Below, in pieces: positions 46,389-58,000 of a stretch of 64,000 nucleotides of DNA. The notes under the pieces were generated by a model. That model was not told the DNA's origin. It was given only the letters and a program-made list of their open reading frames with translations, and made no database searches. Both the position numbers and the translations under genes were made by a program. The DNA is from CAYWBW01 sp964456745 (GTDB lineage: Bacteria; Patescibacteriota; Gracilibacteria; GCA-2401425; JAJOLG01): assembly GCA_964456745.1 (NCBI GenBank), contig CAYWBW010000002.1:1-64000 (forward strand), given 5' to 3'. Position 1 is the first letter of the stretch. Every line of letters begins with the position of its first letter.

Positions 46389-48098
46389 CTAAACATCACC
46401 ATGTTGAATAATCACATCTCTTCCACTATTTTTTCTAAGTGGAATAAGACGATTGCTTTTTGATTCAGCATTATCAACATTGAAAAAACCAATCACATTC
46501 TGTAATGCAGTGGACTGCTCCAATAGCTCACTTGCCGTTGCTGACATTTCCTCTGAAGCACCGGCATTTTGCTGTATTACACCATCCAATTGCTGAAGAG
46601 CCTGGTTGATTTGATCGGCACCTTGATTTTGTTCAACACTAGATGCAGAAATTTCTTGTACCAAGTCAGATGTTCTTTTGATATCTGGAACAAGTTTATT
46701 GATAATGCCTCCAGCTTTTTCTGCCACTTTAACAGAAGAAATGGAAAGATTACTTATTTCTGCAGCGGCAGTTTGCGACCGTTCTGCCAACTTTCTAACC
46801 TCTGCAGCAACCACTGCAAATCCCTTACCATGATCACCTGCTCTGGCAGCTTCTATTGCAGCATTAAGTGCCAAAAGATTGGTTTGCCTAGCAATCTCTT
46901 CAATGATAGAAATTTTATCAGCAATTTGCTTCATTGCTCTAACTGCTTCAGCAACTGCTTCTCCCCCTTCTTGCGCATCCACGGAAGCCTGTTTAGCAAT
47001 AATCTCAGTTTGCTTAGCATTATCCGTATTTTGTGCAATATTAGAAGACATCTCTTCCATTGCAGAAGAAGTCTCTTCTATAGATGCAGCCTGTTCAGTT
47101 GCCCCCTCAGAAAGCTGTTGAGAATTATCCGACAACTCTACACTACCATTTTTGACATTGTCTGATGAAAGATCAACTTTTTGAACTACTCCAGCTATTC
47201 TTTTGACCATCTGATTTAAAGCAATTGCCATGTGACCAATTTCATCTTGCGATCTGACCACAACGGAAATATTTAAATTACCATTGGCCATTTCAGACAA
47301 ACTATTCACCATCTCTGTTACTGAAGTAATGATAAATTTTTTAATAATAACAGAGAAGATAAAAAAGCCAATCAAAAAAAGTACTAAGGCGATTCCAAGA
47401 GATTTGATCAAAATTGCCATCTTCTTTGCTTCCAATTCAGCAAGCGGCGATGAAATAATAATAATACCCACTTGCTGATCAACTTTCCAACCCTCTTTGT
47501 CAAACCCGAACCAATCCGTTGCCCCAGGAGGACCATCATCTTCAAAACCATGGCAACCTAGACATCCTTCATCTGCTCGAATCTCACGAGCAAAAAGGTA
47601 TTGACCAGATTGATAATTTGTAACTGCAATTTCAGAATTACCATTTTTCATGTCATTCATAAGATTAATTTCAAACTCATCTCCCTGAGCCGCTGGATCC
47701 CGAGGCCGCTCAAACTTTGCGACACGGACAGACATTCCAGATTTAGATGCAACTGCTTCAATAGCTTGCATCATACGAATTACTGGAATAATACTATGTA
47801 AATTCGTACGACGAGCACATTTAAGGCGTGCATAATTGGAAGCTTCTTTACGGCATTTTTTAGCAGAAAGAAAAGCCTCGGTATCAATAAGATTATTCTT
47901 CCATGCTTCCCCCATACTAATGCGAATATTTTCGCCAGCATTAAAAGCAGCACGAGCAACAAAAGATTTTTCATGCTCAAAATCCCTTACAGCATCTTGC
48001 ACATGAAACAATGTTGTTACAAGCATGAATGCAAAAATTATAATCGCAAAAAACGTCTTCAGCTTAGTACCAATACTCATATTACCTATCATACTCAT
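46389..48098 (-). CDS. Methyl-accepting chemotaxis protein with heme-type (DUF3365) sensor, standard code
   Basis: 569 residues from ATG at 48098 (GTG at 48101 also possible), preceded by AGGGGA eight bases upstream. Membrane helix 1 at 15-35; extracytoplasmic domain (36-225) with CLGCHG near residue 180, a CxxCH c-type heme site of the DUF3365/Tll0287 kind; helix 2 at 228-252; HAMP to about 305; then the signalling hairpin with EIARQTNLLALNAAIEAARA near 410. No C-terminal CheR pentapeptide. Senses redox state or gas and signals to CheA. All glycines are GGN; there is no in-frame TGA, unlike every long native gene. No CheA/CheW is in the window. Confidence 0.93.
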   Translation of the reverse strand: MSMIGNMSIGTKLKTFFAIIIFAFMLVTTLFHVQDAVRDFEHEKSFVARAAFNAGENIRISMGEAWKNNLIDTEAFLSAKKCRKEASNYARLKCARRTNLHSIIPVIRMMQAIEAVASKSGMSVRVAKFERPRDPAAQGDEFEINLMNDMKNGNSEIAVTNYQSGQYLFAREIRADEGCLGCHGFEDDGPPGATDWFGFDKEGWKVDQQVGIIIISSPLAELEAKKMAILIKSLGIALVLFLIGFFIFSVIIKKFIITSVTEMVNSLSEMANGNLNISVVVRSQDEIGHMAIALNQMVKRIAGVVQKVDLSSDNVKNGSVELSDNSQQLSEGATEQAASIEETSSAMEEMSSNIAQNTDNAKQTEIIAKQASVDAQEGGEAVAEAVRAMKQIADKISIIEEIARQTNLLALNAAIEAARAGDHGKGFAVVAAEVRKLAERSQTAAAEISNLSISSVKVAEKAGGIINKLVPDIKRTSDLVQEISASSVEQNQGADQINQALQQLDGVIQQNAGASEEMSATASELLEQSTALQNVIGFFNVDNAESKSNRLIPLRKNSGRDVIIQHGDV

Positions 48099-48228
48099 CA
48101 CAAACTTCCCCTATATTGTATTTTTAAAAACTTAATTACACTAAAAGCAAGGCTAAATTAAATGGTGGTGCACGAGACTGATTAGTATTCATATTAAATC
48201 CATTCCCCCTCTCTCTGTTTTTCCAAAA

Positions 48229-48675
48229 TTACTTCTGAGCAAAAACAACAGCTCTAGCAATAATTTCAAAAATTAAACGATCATCAATCTTACCCTCCAA
48301 AAAAAGATCAATCTTCTCTTTTGGCAAAGTAATAATAGATGTTTCAGTTCTTTGCATAGATTTCACAACTTCCATACCAACATGAACAGTGCTCATAATA
48401 AACTGTTGATTTTTATTAATCTCTTGAATTCTCCTTATTAATTCAACGCCATCCATAAACGGAAGATCAAAATCTGTCATAACAATGTCAAATCTCTCAT
48501 CTTTATATGCCTGTAAGGCACTTTTTCCATCACGTTTTACCTCCAGCCTACGAAACTTGAGTGGTTCTAAAAACTTTTCCTGAATAACAAGCGATTGTTT
48601 GAAATCATCCTCTACATACAATAAACTCAAACAACTTGTCATATTGATTAAACCTGACTGAAAACTTCCCATCAT
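48229..48675 (-). CDS. Single-domain response regulator (CheY-like), standard code
   Basis: 148 residues: LSLLYVEDDFKQSLVIQEKF opens the receiver, MTDFDLPFMDGVELIRRI holds the phosphoacceptor Asp near residue 70, FIMSTVHVGMEV carries the Thr switch and TLPKEKIDLF the conserved Lys. No output domain. AGGAG lies seven bases before ATG at 48675, the best Shine-Dalgarno in the window. It is the first gene of an operon with the chemoreceptor 130 bp downstream. Glycines are GGN only and GC is higher than in the surroundings. Confidence 0.9.
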   Translation of the reverse strand: MMGSFQSGLINMTSCLSLLYVEDDFKQSLVIQEKFLEPLKFRRLEVKRDGKSALQAYKDERFDIVMTDFDLPFMDGVELIRRIQEINKNQQFIMSTVHVGMEVVKSMQRTETSIITLPKEKIDLFLEGKIDDRLIFEIIARAVVFAQK

Positions 48676-48913
48676 TGTAATTCTCCTAATACTAATTAGT
48701 AGTAATCTAAATTTCTAAATAACAATAAATTTTAATACTTTATATATTTTACCAATAAATTTCAATGTTCTAATCCTTAAAAATTCATTTATTATAATTA
48801 AATCTGAAAATTTAAAGATATGTCATCTTACACATACAAATGTTGGAATATGGTTAAAAATCTTATTAATTGTAAAAATATAAATCGACTACATTCTGAC
48901 ATAAAATAAAAAT

Positions 48914-49918
48914 TTAAATATATATTCATAACCATTTAAGAAAATGCAACTGATTCTTTGCACTTGCAATCTGTTCTTTTGGCTGTTTTCTAAAATATCA
49001 ACTAACAGAGTCACAAATACTATTTTCCAAAGATACATGAAATTTATCAAAATAACTTTTTATCAATTCAAATTTTTCTCAATACTCTTCAGCTAATCTT
49101 TCATTATTATTCATAATGTGAAAAAATATTTCATTAAAAAAATATGCTACGATATATTTTTCTTTAATTTGCTCTAAACAATGGCAATAAAAATTTATTG
49201 CATATCCTTCTCACTTAAGTCTTAAAACTGTTTCATAAACATGATATACAACATTGTTCGGATGACGAAAACTAAAAAATTGTTCAGCCAAATTTTTTGA
49301 ATCATTAAGAATATTATTATAATTCAAAAGCTGCATAAAAGAACTAGGAGACAAATTTCCAGAAACTATCCTAGCCCATTCTAATTTTTTATCATCCTCA
49401 GTTTCACTGATTGCAAATTTTATTGATTTCCCATGTTCTAACAATCATTCATGCCTATGAATATCAAAAGTATCAACAAATAACAAACGATTACTATCAC
49501 TTAAAACTAAATTATCAAATTCAAAAAGATGTTTCTTAGTAGTAATCCTCCACTCACTCTTCATAAACTCACAATCAAGATCATTTTCAACTCACCAATA
49601 ACTCAACTCAAACAACACATCAAAAAGCACTTTTACTAATTTATAATATTTTTCATCTTGATTATTGGGTCATTTTTTTAATCTTGGATGTAAATCTGTT
49701 AGTGCAATTTCTTTTCATCTATACTCATTAATAGGCAATCTTATCTGTTGAAATTTTTTTCTAATTCAAGGAAACATTGTTTTTATCAACGAAATATTTT
49801 CAATTTCATGACTAAAAAGCAAAATAGCATCTTCGTTATCATGCATTAAAAGAAATATCTTAATTTCTTCAAGCAATCTTGACAATTTAGTTTTAGCAAT
49901 ATCATATTTTCAATCCAA
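48914..49918 (-). CDS. 334-residue protein, unrecognised, TTG start
   Basis: The code-25 frame is open from TAA upstream; TTG at 49918 is the best start, although no ATG exists and ATA or ATT a few codons before are possible. Helical and charged, no signal peptide or membrane helix. LRLKGEGYAINFYCHCLEQI and WGVENDLDCEFMKSEWRITT are the most distinctive blocks. No domain recognised. TGA-Gly reappears here, so native sequence resumes within 240 bp of the chemotaxis island. Confidence 0.55.
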
Positions 49919-50011
49919 AATTGCTTCAAATCATTGTTGTATTTAATAGAAAATCATTTTAAAAAAAATTATTAAATAATCAAATAATTATTTAATAAAT
50001 GAATTAAAATC

Positions 50012-50434
50012 CTAATAATCAACAAGCAAACTAATACCTCCTTCATCTTTTACAAGATTATAATACTTTTTATCACAAGTAATTAATCTTCAATCATTTA
50101 TAATAGCTAAAGCATGATAACATACATCATAAAAACTAATTCTTTCATATCTAAGACATAAATCAATAGCAATTTTTTCCCCATCATTGCATAATTTTTT
50201 TTCAATAAACTCTAAATTTTTTAAATATCAAAAATATTCACTAATAATTTTTCGATTATCAAATTTTCATATTAATACGTTTCAAGCTTCATAGTACCAA
50301 ATTGTCGGTTCTAATATTTCAACTTTTCACTGTAAAAAATCATTTAATATTTGCTTTGCATATTCAATACTTTCCTCTTTGTTTTCTAAAACAAATTTCA
50401 TAAGTACAGAATTATCTAAAACTAATTTTTCCAT
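50012..50434 (-). CDS. vapC: PIN-domain toxin (VapC-like)
   Basis: 140 residues. KLVLDNSVLMKFVLENKEES gives the first PIN Asp (D-N-S instead of D-T-S/N), EPTIWYYEAGNVL the conserved Glu, and SFYDVCYHALAIINDGRLIT plus CDKKYYNL the last two Asp positions. A Mg-dependent ribonuclease, normally aimed at tRNA or rRNA and held in check by the adjacent antitoxin nine bases upstream. Confidence 0.88.
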
Positions 50435-50443
50435 AAAAATAAA

Positions 50444-50680
50444 TTAATGAGACATCCTATCTTTTCTTACAAGTTCAACAATTTCATCTTCAGACATGTC
50501 ACCATGTCTATTTCTCAATTTTTCCAATCAAGTAATAGCTTTCATAATTCTTATCTTCTTTAATTTTTCTTTAAGTGCCTCGCTAACAAATTGACTTTTA
50601 TTTATTCACTCAATTCCATTTAAATCTTCAATGAGTTTAACTGGCAAAGTAAATGTTGCATGTTTTACAGCTTGTGACAT
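50444..50680 (-). CDS. vapB: Ribbon-helix-helix antitoxin (VapB-like)
   Basis: 78 residues: AVKHATFTLPVKLIEDL forms the strand and helix 1, INKSQFVSEALKEKL helix 2, and the charged tail should wrap the toxin. Gene order antitoxin then toxin, nine bases apart, is typical. Repeats of ATATTAAT (50699-50740) upstream may be the autoregulatory operator. Confidence 0.8.
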
Positions 50681-50875
50681 CGTTAATAATAATTAATTAT
50701 ATTAATGTATCTATTATATTCATTTTTTATATTAATACAATATTAATATTTATCTAAAAAAAATCAGTACATATTTAAAATTTATTACAATTTCTTAAGT
50801 TTCCATTTTACTTTCCTCAAAAAAATCCTAAATTATTCACAAGTAAGAAATGTATTTACAATTTAATATTAAAAT

Positions 50876-52129
50876 ATGATAAAACACGTAGCCCTAGCCC
50901 AAAACTTCCCCGAAGAGTACAAACTTCTTATATGAGAAATGGACAGACAAAGAGATTGACTTGAGCTTATACCTTCTGAAAACTATGCATCACAAGCAGT
51001 CATAGAAGCTGCAGGAACACATTTTACAAATAAATATTCTGAATGATATCCACATAGAAGATATTATTGAGGTCAGCAATACACTGATCAAATTGAAGAA
51101 CGAGCAATAGAAATGGCTAAAAAAATATTTAGAGCAGATCACGCAAATGTACAACCACTCACTTGAGCTGTAATGAACATTGCTTCATATTTTGCCTTAC
51201 TTGAGCCATGAGACACAATACTTTGAATGGATCTTTCTCACTGATGACATCTTACACATGGTCATCCTGTAACTCACATGTTTAAAATCTTTAATTTTGT
51301 TAGATATAAAACTGATCAACAAAATTGATGAATCATAGATTATGAAAACTTAAGAGAAATGGCTATTAAACATAAGCCAAAATTAATATTAGCTTGATTT
51401 TCTGCTTATTCTAAAAATCTTGATTGGAAAAAATTTAAAGAAATAGCTGATGAGGTTTGAGCATACACAATGGCTGATGTAGCTCATATATGAGGTCTTA
51501 TTGCATGAGATGCAATTGATAATCCACTTGATTTTTGATTTGATGTGATGACAACAACTACTCATAAATCTCTAAGATGACCAAGATGATGACTTATACT
51601 TTGCAAAGAACAACATGCAAAAGCTATAGATAAAGCAGTATTTCCTGGTCTTCAATGATGACCTATAATGAATAGTATTTACGCAAAATTAATATGCTTC
51701 AAAGAAGCAGGTACTCCGGAATTTAAGCAATACAGCAAACAAATTGTAAAAAATGCAAAAGCTCTTTGTGATAAATTTATTCAGCTTTGATATCATCCAA
51801 TCAACTGATGAACAGAAAACCACTTAATAATGCTTGATGTTACAAAAAATTGAATCACATGACAAATAGCTGAAGATAGCCTAGATGAAGCATGAATTAC
51901 ACTAAATAAAAATATGATTCCTGATGATCCAAGAAAACCAATGGATCCATCATGAATAAGATTTTGAACCCCAGCCATTACAACAAGGGACATGAAAGAA
52001 AAAGAAATGGTACAAATAGCAATTTGGATGGATAGAATACTTAAAGATCCAAATAACAATGCTCTCAAAGAAGAAATAAAATGAGAAGTTAAAAAACTTT
52101 GAGAGAGTTTTCCTGTTCCTGGCTTATAA
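50876..52129 (+). CDS. glyA: Serine hydroxymethyltransferase
   Basis: 417 residues. LELIPSENYASQAVIEAAG, YSEGYPHRRYYGGQQYTD, VQPLTGAVMNIASYFAL and HGGHLTHGHPVTH are standard SHMT blocks; TTTTHKSLRGPRGGLI has the PLP-binding Lys near residue 232. Converts serine and THF to glycine and methylene-THF, supplying one-carbon units, and also the glycine heavily used through the recoded UGA. No Shine-Dalgarno; the ssb-like gene follows after 68 bp. Confidence 0.95.
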
Positions 52130-52197
52130 ACAAATATTTAACATAAATTTAACACTAACAATATATAATAAAGATCTTATAAACTAACAATACCAAC

Positions 52198-53067
52198 ATG
52201 ATTTCACTAAACAGAATCCAAGTAATCGGACACCTTACAGACGAAGCCAACGTAAGAGAGCTTCAAAATTGAGTATCAGTAGCAGATGTAAACCTGCTAG
52301 TAAAAACAATTATCAAAAATTCTTCTTGAGAAGATCAAGAAATTTCTTCCTATCACAATATCACATTTTGGAGATGACTAGCAGATGTTGTTAAAAACTA
52401 TACCAAAAAATGATCACAGATTTTTGTTTCATGAAGACTAGAGACAGACTCTTGGGAAGATCAAGAATGAAAAAAAAGATATAAAACAAAAATAGTAGCA
52501 GAAGATGTAATTTTACTTTCAAGAAAAGATGAGCAAGATGCGCCATCATGATGATGAAAAGCATTTTCATGAATCAATAAAACTGAAGTAATAGGTAATA
52601 TTACTTGAGATTTAGAACTTAGAACAACACCAAATTGAACTTCAGTTACTTCATTTTGACTAGCTACAAATAGACAATGGAAAACTTCAGCCTGAGAAAC
52701 ACAAGAAAAAGCTCAATTTCATAATATAGTAGCATGGGAAAAAATAGCTGAAAGCATAACAAGTCATGCCAAAAAATGATCTAAACTTTATATATGCTGA
52801 AGAGCACAAAACAGAAGCTGGGAAACTCCAGAATGAGAAAAAAAATATACAACAGAAATAATAGCAGAATCAGTACGAGTGCTATGATATGTGAATAACA
52901 ACATTCCAGATTCTTGATTTAAAAAACAAGAATCTGTAGTTAAAAAAGAAGAAACAAGTGAAGCAAAAACTGAAACGAAACAAATAGATCAAAAATCAAC
53001 AAAAACTCCAGAAATCACTGAAGAAGATTTTTCAAGTGACATTAAACCTGAAGATTTGCCGTTTTAA
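52198..53067 (+). CDS. ssb: Single-stranded DNA-binding protein with two OB folds
   Basis: 289 residues. Two SSB cores in tandem: LNRIQVIGHLTDEANVRELQ ... SYHNITFWRGLADVVKNY (1-115), then INKTEVIGNITGDLELRTTP ... QFHNIVAWEKIAESI and LYICGRAQNRSWETPEGEKK (about 122-235). The second half is followed by a charged linker and an acidic tip EDFSSDIKPEDLPF, the partner-binding tail. Ordinary bacterial SSB has one core and is tetrameric; a double-core chain would work as a dimer, as in Deinococcus. Confidence 0.9.
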
Positions 53068-53098
53068 TTAAAAAAATAACAAATAAATTCGATAATAT

Positions 53099-53126
53099 GT
53101 AGAGACAAATAATTACTTGTCTCTAC
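53099..53126. terminator. Perfect 10-bp hairpin between convergent genes
   Basis: GTAGAGACAA / TTGTCTCTAC with an 8-base AT loop, covering the stop codon of the minus-strand gene. No T-run follows, but its position at the meeting point of ssb and the paralogue pair fits a bidirectional terminator. Confidence 0.5.
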
Positions 53127-53896
53127 AATGATCTTTCAGTAATCTCTAAAATTTCCTGATATCCTCTTATAAAATTAAGTAGTTCAAATACATAAGAATA
53201 AGAACTTTCGGTATAATAACTATCATTATACTGAAATGCTTCATCTAAAGAAGCTATCTGCAAATCTCTAAGCCCTTTATGATGTCTTGGATAAAAGACT
53301 TTAATAATCTGCATAGGATCTTTCAATTTTATTGCTTCTTTTTTTAGAACAATGTTTCTCATTATACACACAACAGATCTCTCAGTTTTTCCCAAACTAT
53401 TTGCGATACCTTTTGCTGAAACAATCTCTGATCTAAAGACAAGTTTTTCATTATCAGTTAGTAAATTTAACTCCATTAAAAACTCAATTTCTTTTCAAGG
53501 CTCACAATCCATTGTTAACATTTTTGAAAAATTATATGGCTCTAGCAAAGATTTTGCTTTCGGTTTTAAGACTAAAAGATCATCTAAGGTTTTTTCCAAT
53601 GCAAGCTTGCAATTAATTAATTTTACACTATTGCTTCTCACTCTTTTATTAATTAAATTCATTAATTCAAAACATTCAGAAAACAATTTTTTAACATTAT
53701 TTTTTCCATGACTCTGACTATTTAATGGCAAAGTATTCCACATTATTTTTACTCTTAAAATTCTAGCTCTCAAATTATCAATAATTCAAAGTATTCTGAT
53801 TTTTTCTTCAAATCATTTTGTTTGCTCATTTAAATTAAAACGAATTAATTCTAATGCATCTAATACTATAATTTTTTTTTGTTCTGCTAATTTCAT
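53123..53896 (-). CDS. Unknown protein, 257 aa, tandem paralogue with HTH-like segment
   Basis: Helical throughout. The C-terminal third (NLLTDNEKLVFRSEIVSAKG then IANSLGKTERSVVCIMRNIV) looks like a sigma-70 region-4 type helix-turn-helix, followed by DPMQIIKVFYPRHHKGLRDL. The upstream gene has the same plan: TLLTDYEKEVYRT, SSDPMKILKVFYFKYFTG, LRKF. The start codon overlaps the stop of that gene by one base (TAATG), so they are co-translated. Possibly a pair of regulators; no known family. Confidence 0.6.
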
Positions 53897-54687
53897 TATT
53901 TACAACTATTATCATTAAAAGAAAACTTCTCTTGCTCCATCAAATACTTAAGCTCTTTAACAAATTTCCATAACACAACTCTTCTATGAGCCCTATTATT
54001 TTCAAATTGTTTATCACTAATTAATAACAATTCTTCAAAAGAATCAATATTGAATTTTCTCAAACCAGTAAAATACTTAAAATAAAAAACCTTCAAAATT
54101 TTCATTGGATCTGAAGATTCAATAGCTTCAACCTTACCATGTATTCTATGCCTAGTTTTATTAATTGATGATAGATTTCTTTTCAAAATCTTAGATGCAA
54201 AACCGGTATCCTGACCTATTGTTCTATAAACCTCTTTTTCATAATCAGTTAATAACGTGGTATTCAATAAAAACTTTCTAATATCTCACGGCTTCTTGAT
54301 AAATTTTAGAATTTTAAAAAAATTATCAGCATCTTTTTCAAAAACCTCTATAGGTCTTTCTTGTAAAACAGCAAGTAAAAGATCCCCTAATCTTGCTCTA
54401 GATCTATTAAATTTCTGAATATCTATAACTCATGCTAAATCAATAGTATCCATTAGATCAAAACATTCATTAAATGCTCGTTGTATCTCTAGCTTACATC
54501 AATCTTGTTTGTCTTTATGAAGATTATACCAACAATATCTCATTTTTGACATTTTTTTCCTAAGATTATCAACAATTATATTAATTTCTTTAAATTGCGC
54601 ACTATCAACTGACTGCTTACATAAATTGATTCTTATTGCATCAAGAGCATCTTTAACAATAATTTTTCTATTTTTTAATATATCCAT
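53896..54687 (-). CDS. Unknown protein, 263 aa, upstream paralogue
   Basis: ATG at 54687; reads through four TGA-Gly. Begins ILKNRKIIVKDALDAIRINL, as its neighbour begins with EQKKIIVLDALELIRFNL, and the two remain alignable to the end, with about the same length. N-terminal two thirds are helical bundles with conserved Cys-x-x-L-M (ECFDLMD / ECFELMN); C-terminal HTH-like block. A recent but well-diverged gene duplication. Confidence 0.6.
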
Positions 54688-54811
54688 ATTTTGAACTGTA
54701 TTTTAATCTTACCAGTAAAAGCCACTTACCTCCTTTTAATTTCTAAATTTTTTCAAAAGGAATTTATTATATAACTTTTTTATATTTTGTCTAGTTTTTG
54801 TGGCAATATCC

Positions 54812-54840
54812 TTGTTTTCCAAGCCAATTCATGCTATAAT
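54812..54840 (+). promoter_or_regulatory. Candidate promoter of the large membrane-protein cluster
   Basis: TTGTTT, 17 bp, TATAAT, ending 24 bp before the ATG of the 60-residue gene that opens the cluster. Confidence 0.45.
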
Positions 54841-54864
54841 AACTAGAAGAGATAACAAAAAACT

Positions 54865-55047
54865 ATGCCCGAAAAAGAAGATTTAATAAAAAGTTTCAAA
54901 AAAAACTTAAAAAACAAAAAATTTGATAAAGCTTGAGAGCTAGATTTTTGGCTAAATCTCATACCTTCTTTAGATGTAAAAGCTCTTAAGGCAATGAATC
55001 AAAATCTTATCGATGAGCAAATAAGTAAATTAAAATTAGGTGGTTAA
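54865..55047 (+). CDS. Small protein, 60 aa, first gene of the large-protein cluster
   Basis: MPEKEDLIKSFKKNLKNKK then FDKAGELDFWLNLIPSLDVK: a short helical protein with one TGA-Gly. Preceded by a good -10 and followed after 28 bp by the 1,556-residue gene. Unrecognised; its position suggests it is part of that system. Confidence 0.55.
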
Positions 55048-55075
55048 CAGCCAATGAATAAAAAAATAAATATAA

Positions 55076-58000
55076 ATGTCTAATAAAACATCACTGGCCC
55101 AATCGAATGAAACTCCTGAATCTATAGAACAAATTCCTTCTGCTGAATTTGCAAATGAAACAAAACAAGCAGTCGAAAAGCAATGAGGGCTTGATCAATC
55201 AATTGATAAAAAAATAAAAGAATGGGACAAACATTTATGGTGAATTCCAAGTAAAATAGTTAAATGGGTCTGATGAGTTCCCTCTTGGGCAAAGTGGATT
55301 TTTTCATGAGGGTCGATTGGATGAATGATTAGTAATTGGATTTGAGAAAATGTTCCGCTTTTGTGATTTTTGAAAAAAGAGTTTGGGGATGCGTGAGAGG
55401 AAACTGTAAATACTTTAAATAAAGGTATGAATATACTTAAAGCTGGAGGAAAGATAATAAAAAAAACAGGTGAGGTTGTAGATGATATTAAGAAAAAATG
55501 ACAAGAAACATTAAAAACATTTTGAACTTGGGAAGAAACTATAAGGGGCAATTTAAAAGTAATTTTTCCACCAAGTATTGCGGATATGATTATAGTATGA
55601 TGAAAAGTAACTGCTGCACTTGCACCTCACATTTTATTAAAACGTCTTGGCTTTTGATGAAATATCTCACTTGCATCAGGAATTATATGAGCTGCTAGTG
55701 TTTTATATGATCATTTTACTGAAAATCAAGATGAACAATTACCAAGCTCAAAAGAATGAATCAAACAAAAAATAATCGCTATACTTACAAGCAAGTGATA
55801 TGCAACAGAATGAAATATAGATTATGAACTAATAGCAGATGCTATCACAAATCCAACTAAAGCAAAAGAGCTCATATTTTGAGTAAAAAAACCAAGCCAA
55901 GAGAGAATAAAAGTAAAATCAGATCTTGACCAAGCAAGACAAATAAATGAAAAAGAAAAAAATTCAAATGTCTTTAATAAAGATATTTGGAAATGAGAAG
56001 TTACAAGGTTTGAAAAATATCGTAACATATTATCTCAAGCCAAAGAGGCATCTTCTAGCATGATCATGTGAACAATAAACATAATAGCTGACGACATTTT
56101 GCAAATTACTGACCAAAAAGAAAAAAATAAACTTATTGATGGATGGAAAGAAATGGCATGAAAAAGAGGTGCAACCTTTTTGGACAATATTATTTGATCA
56201 ATGGACGATTTTAAATGATTAGTCGCATCACTATCTGATTGAACAAAACAATACAGTGCAGAAAAAACCAATCTATTAACACTACACACTAAATTAATTA
56301 ACGATATTGACCTAAACTCCGAATTAGCTGATACAGAAATAAATGATAATAGCCAAGATTCAGTCTCATTTATTAAAGTAACAGATTGAATGTATAAACT
56401 TTACACAAATTTTGGGGACTTTATTTTCAATCAAATGAGTGACTGAAATTTTATTACAGTTTGATTTGCAGCTGCTTGATCCATATTATGAACACTTAGA
56501 GCCAGCAGAGCTTGATTTCAATGATTTATTACATGAGCTCCGAAGACATTTATTAGAATGCCTTTAGCTATGACTACATTTTGAACGTCAGAAGCATTTA
56601 TAAAATGAATGGATTTACTAATTAAACCTGTTAAATATATCGCTTGAGAATCAGTAAGAAAAAAAACTCATGCTCCACGTAAAGCAATATGGAAATTAGA
56701 AGAAAAAATTGTAGATTACAAAAGAAAAATAACACAATCACTTAAAAATATTCCTAAAGATACTATTTGAAGATTGCCGTGAGTTAGTAGAGTTTTTGAA
56801 TGAAGTCAAAACTTCAAATATTCTCCAACTCAGGTAAAATTTTATTTTGAATGATATATCAAATGACATATATCATTTGAAAAACTTCCAGCCGAGCTTC
56901 AGACTTCCGAACTTCTCAATGTAAGGAAGGCAATAGTCAAAAATCTTAATTTATGAGAAAAAGCTAAGGCACCAATACTTGAAGAATGAAAGATTTCGAG
57001 ATTTATAATTCACAATGCATCAAATAAATATTTATCATTTTTATTTAATAAAGATGTATTTGATGTATGGCACAGTGATCCAAGCACCTTCATTGAAGCT
57101 TTGAAAAAAAATCCACAAATAGTTGAATACTTCGGAAGTTATTCAGATAATAAATATATTCCTAATGAATCAGTTCAACAATATTTTAAGAAAAATCCTA
57201 AACTTTTAAAGAAACTTACCTCGTCTGGCGAATCCTTAGAATTATTAAAACACTTAGAAAATCAATTTCCTGAAATAGCGGAACAGATAAATGAATGAAA
57301 AAATAAAGGAAAAAAATGATCACAAAATGCAAATGAAAAAAATAAGTCACTTGAGCAAACTACAAAAAACAAAGAATTAAGAGAATTAAGAGAACGAATT
57401 AAAGCACTAGAAGCACTAGTTAATCAAAATCAAGCAACCTGACAAAACAATCAAGCAAATGTAGAAGAATTAAATAAAAAACTTAATGCTACAAAATCTG
57501 CAACAAGCTGAACAATTGAATCTCTAAGAGAAGATTTTAAATCAGTTCAAAGAAGATTAAGTACTTGAGAATTAAGTATAACAGAAGCTAATAATTTAAT
57601 TAAGCTACAAGAATCAAATCTTAACAAAGTTAATAATGAATTAAAAACACTTGAAACTCAACTCAAAACCCAAGTAGGAAATACTGGAGTAGAAAGAATG
57701 CAAGTCACTGAAGAAATTCGAACTCTAGAAACTCAAATAGAGAGAATAAGATCTTATATGCAAAATAGTATAACAGAGAACAGTACAAGGATAGATGAAA
57801 TGAAAACTAATCAACAATTAAATCTTGAGAAAATTCAAAAAGCAAACTTGAAAATCAAGCAAGCCGCTGAAGCAATGCAAAACAAGTGACTAGAAACCAA
57901 ACAAATATCAACACAACTGGCAGAGAGCAATAAACAACTTACCAGATTAAGCGCTGAACTAGAAACGTTTCAATCAGAAATATGAACTCAAAAAACTCAA

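Noticed and set aside
46569..47165. 198-residue plus-strand ORF
   Set aside because: It is the antisense shadow of the chemoreceptor gene and only exists because that gene is GC-richer; no family features.
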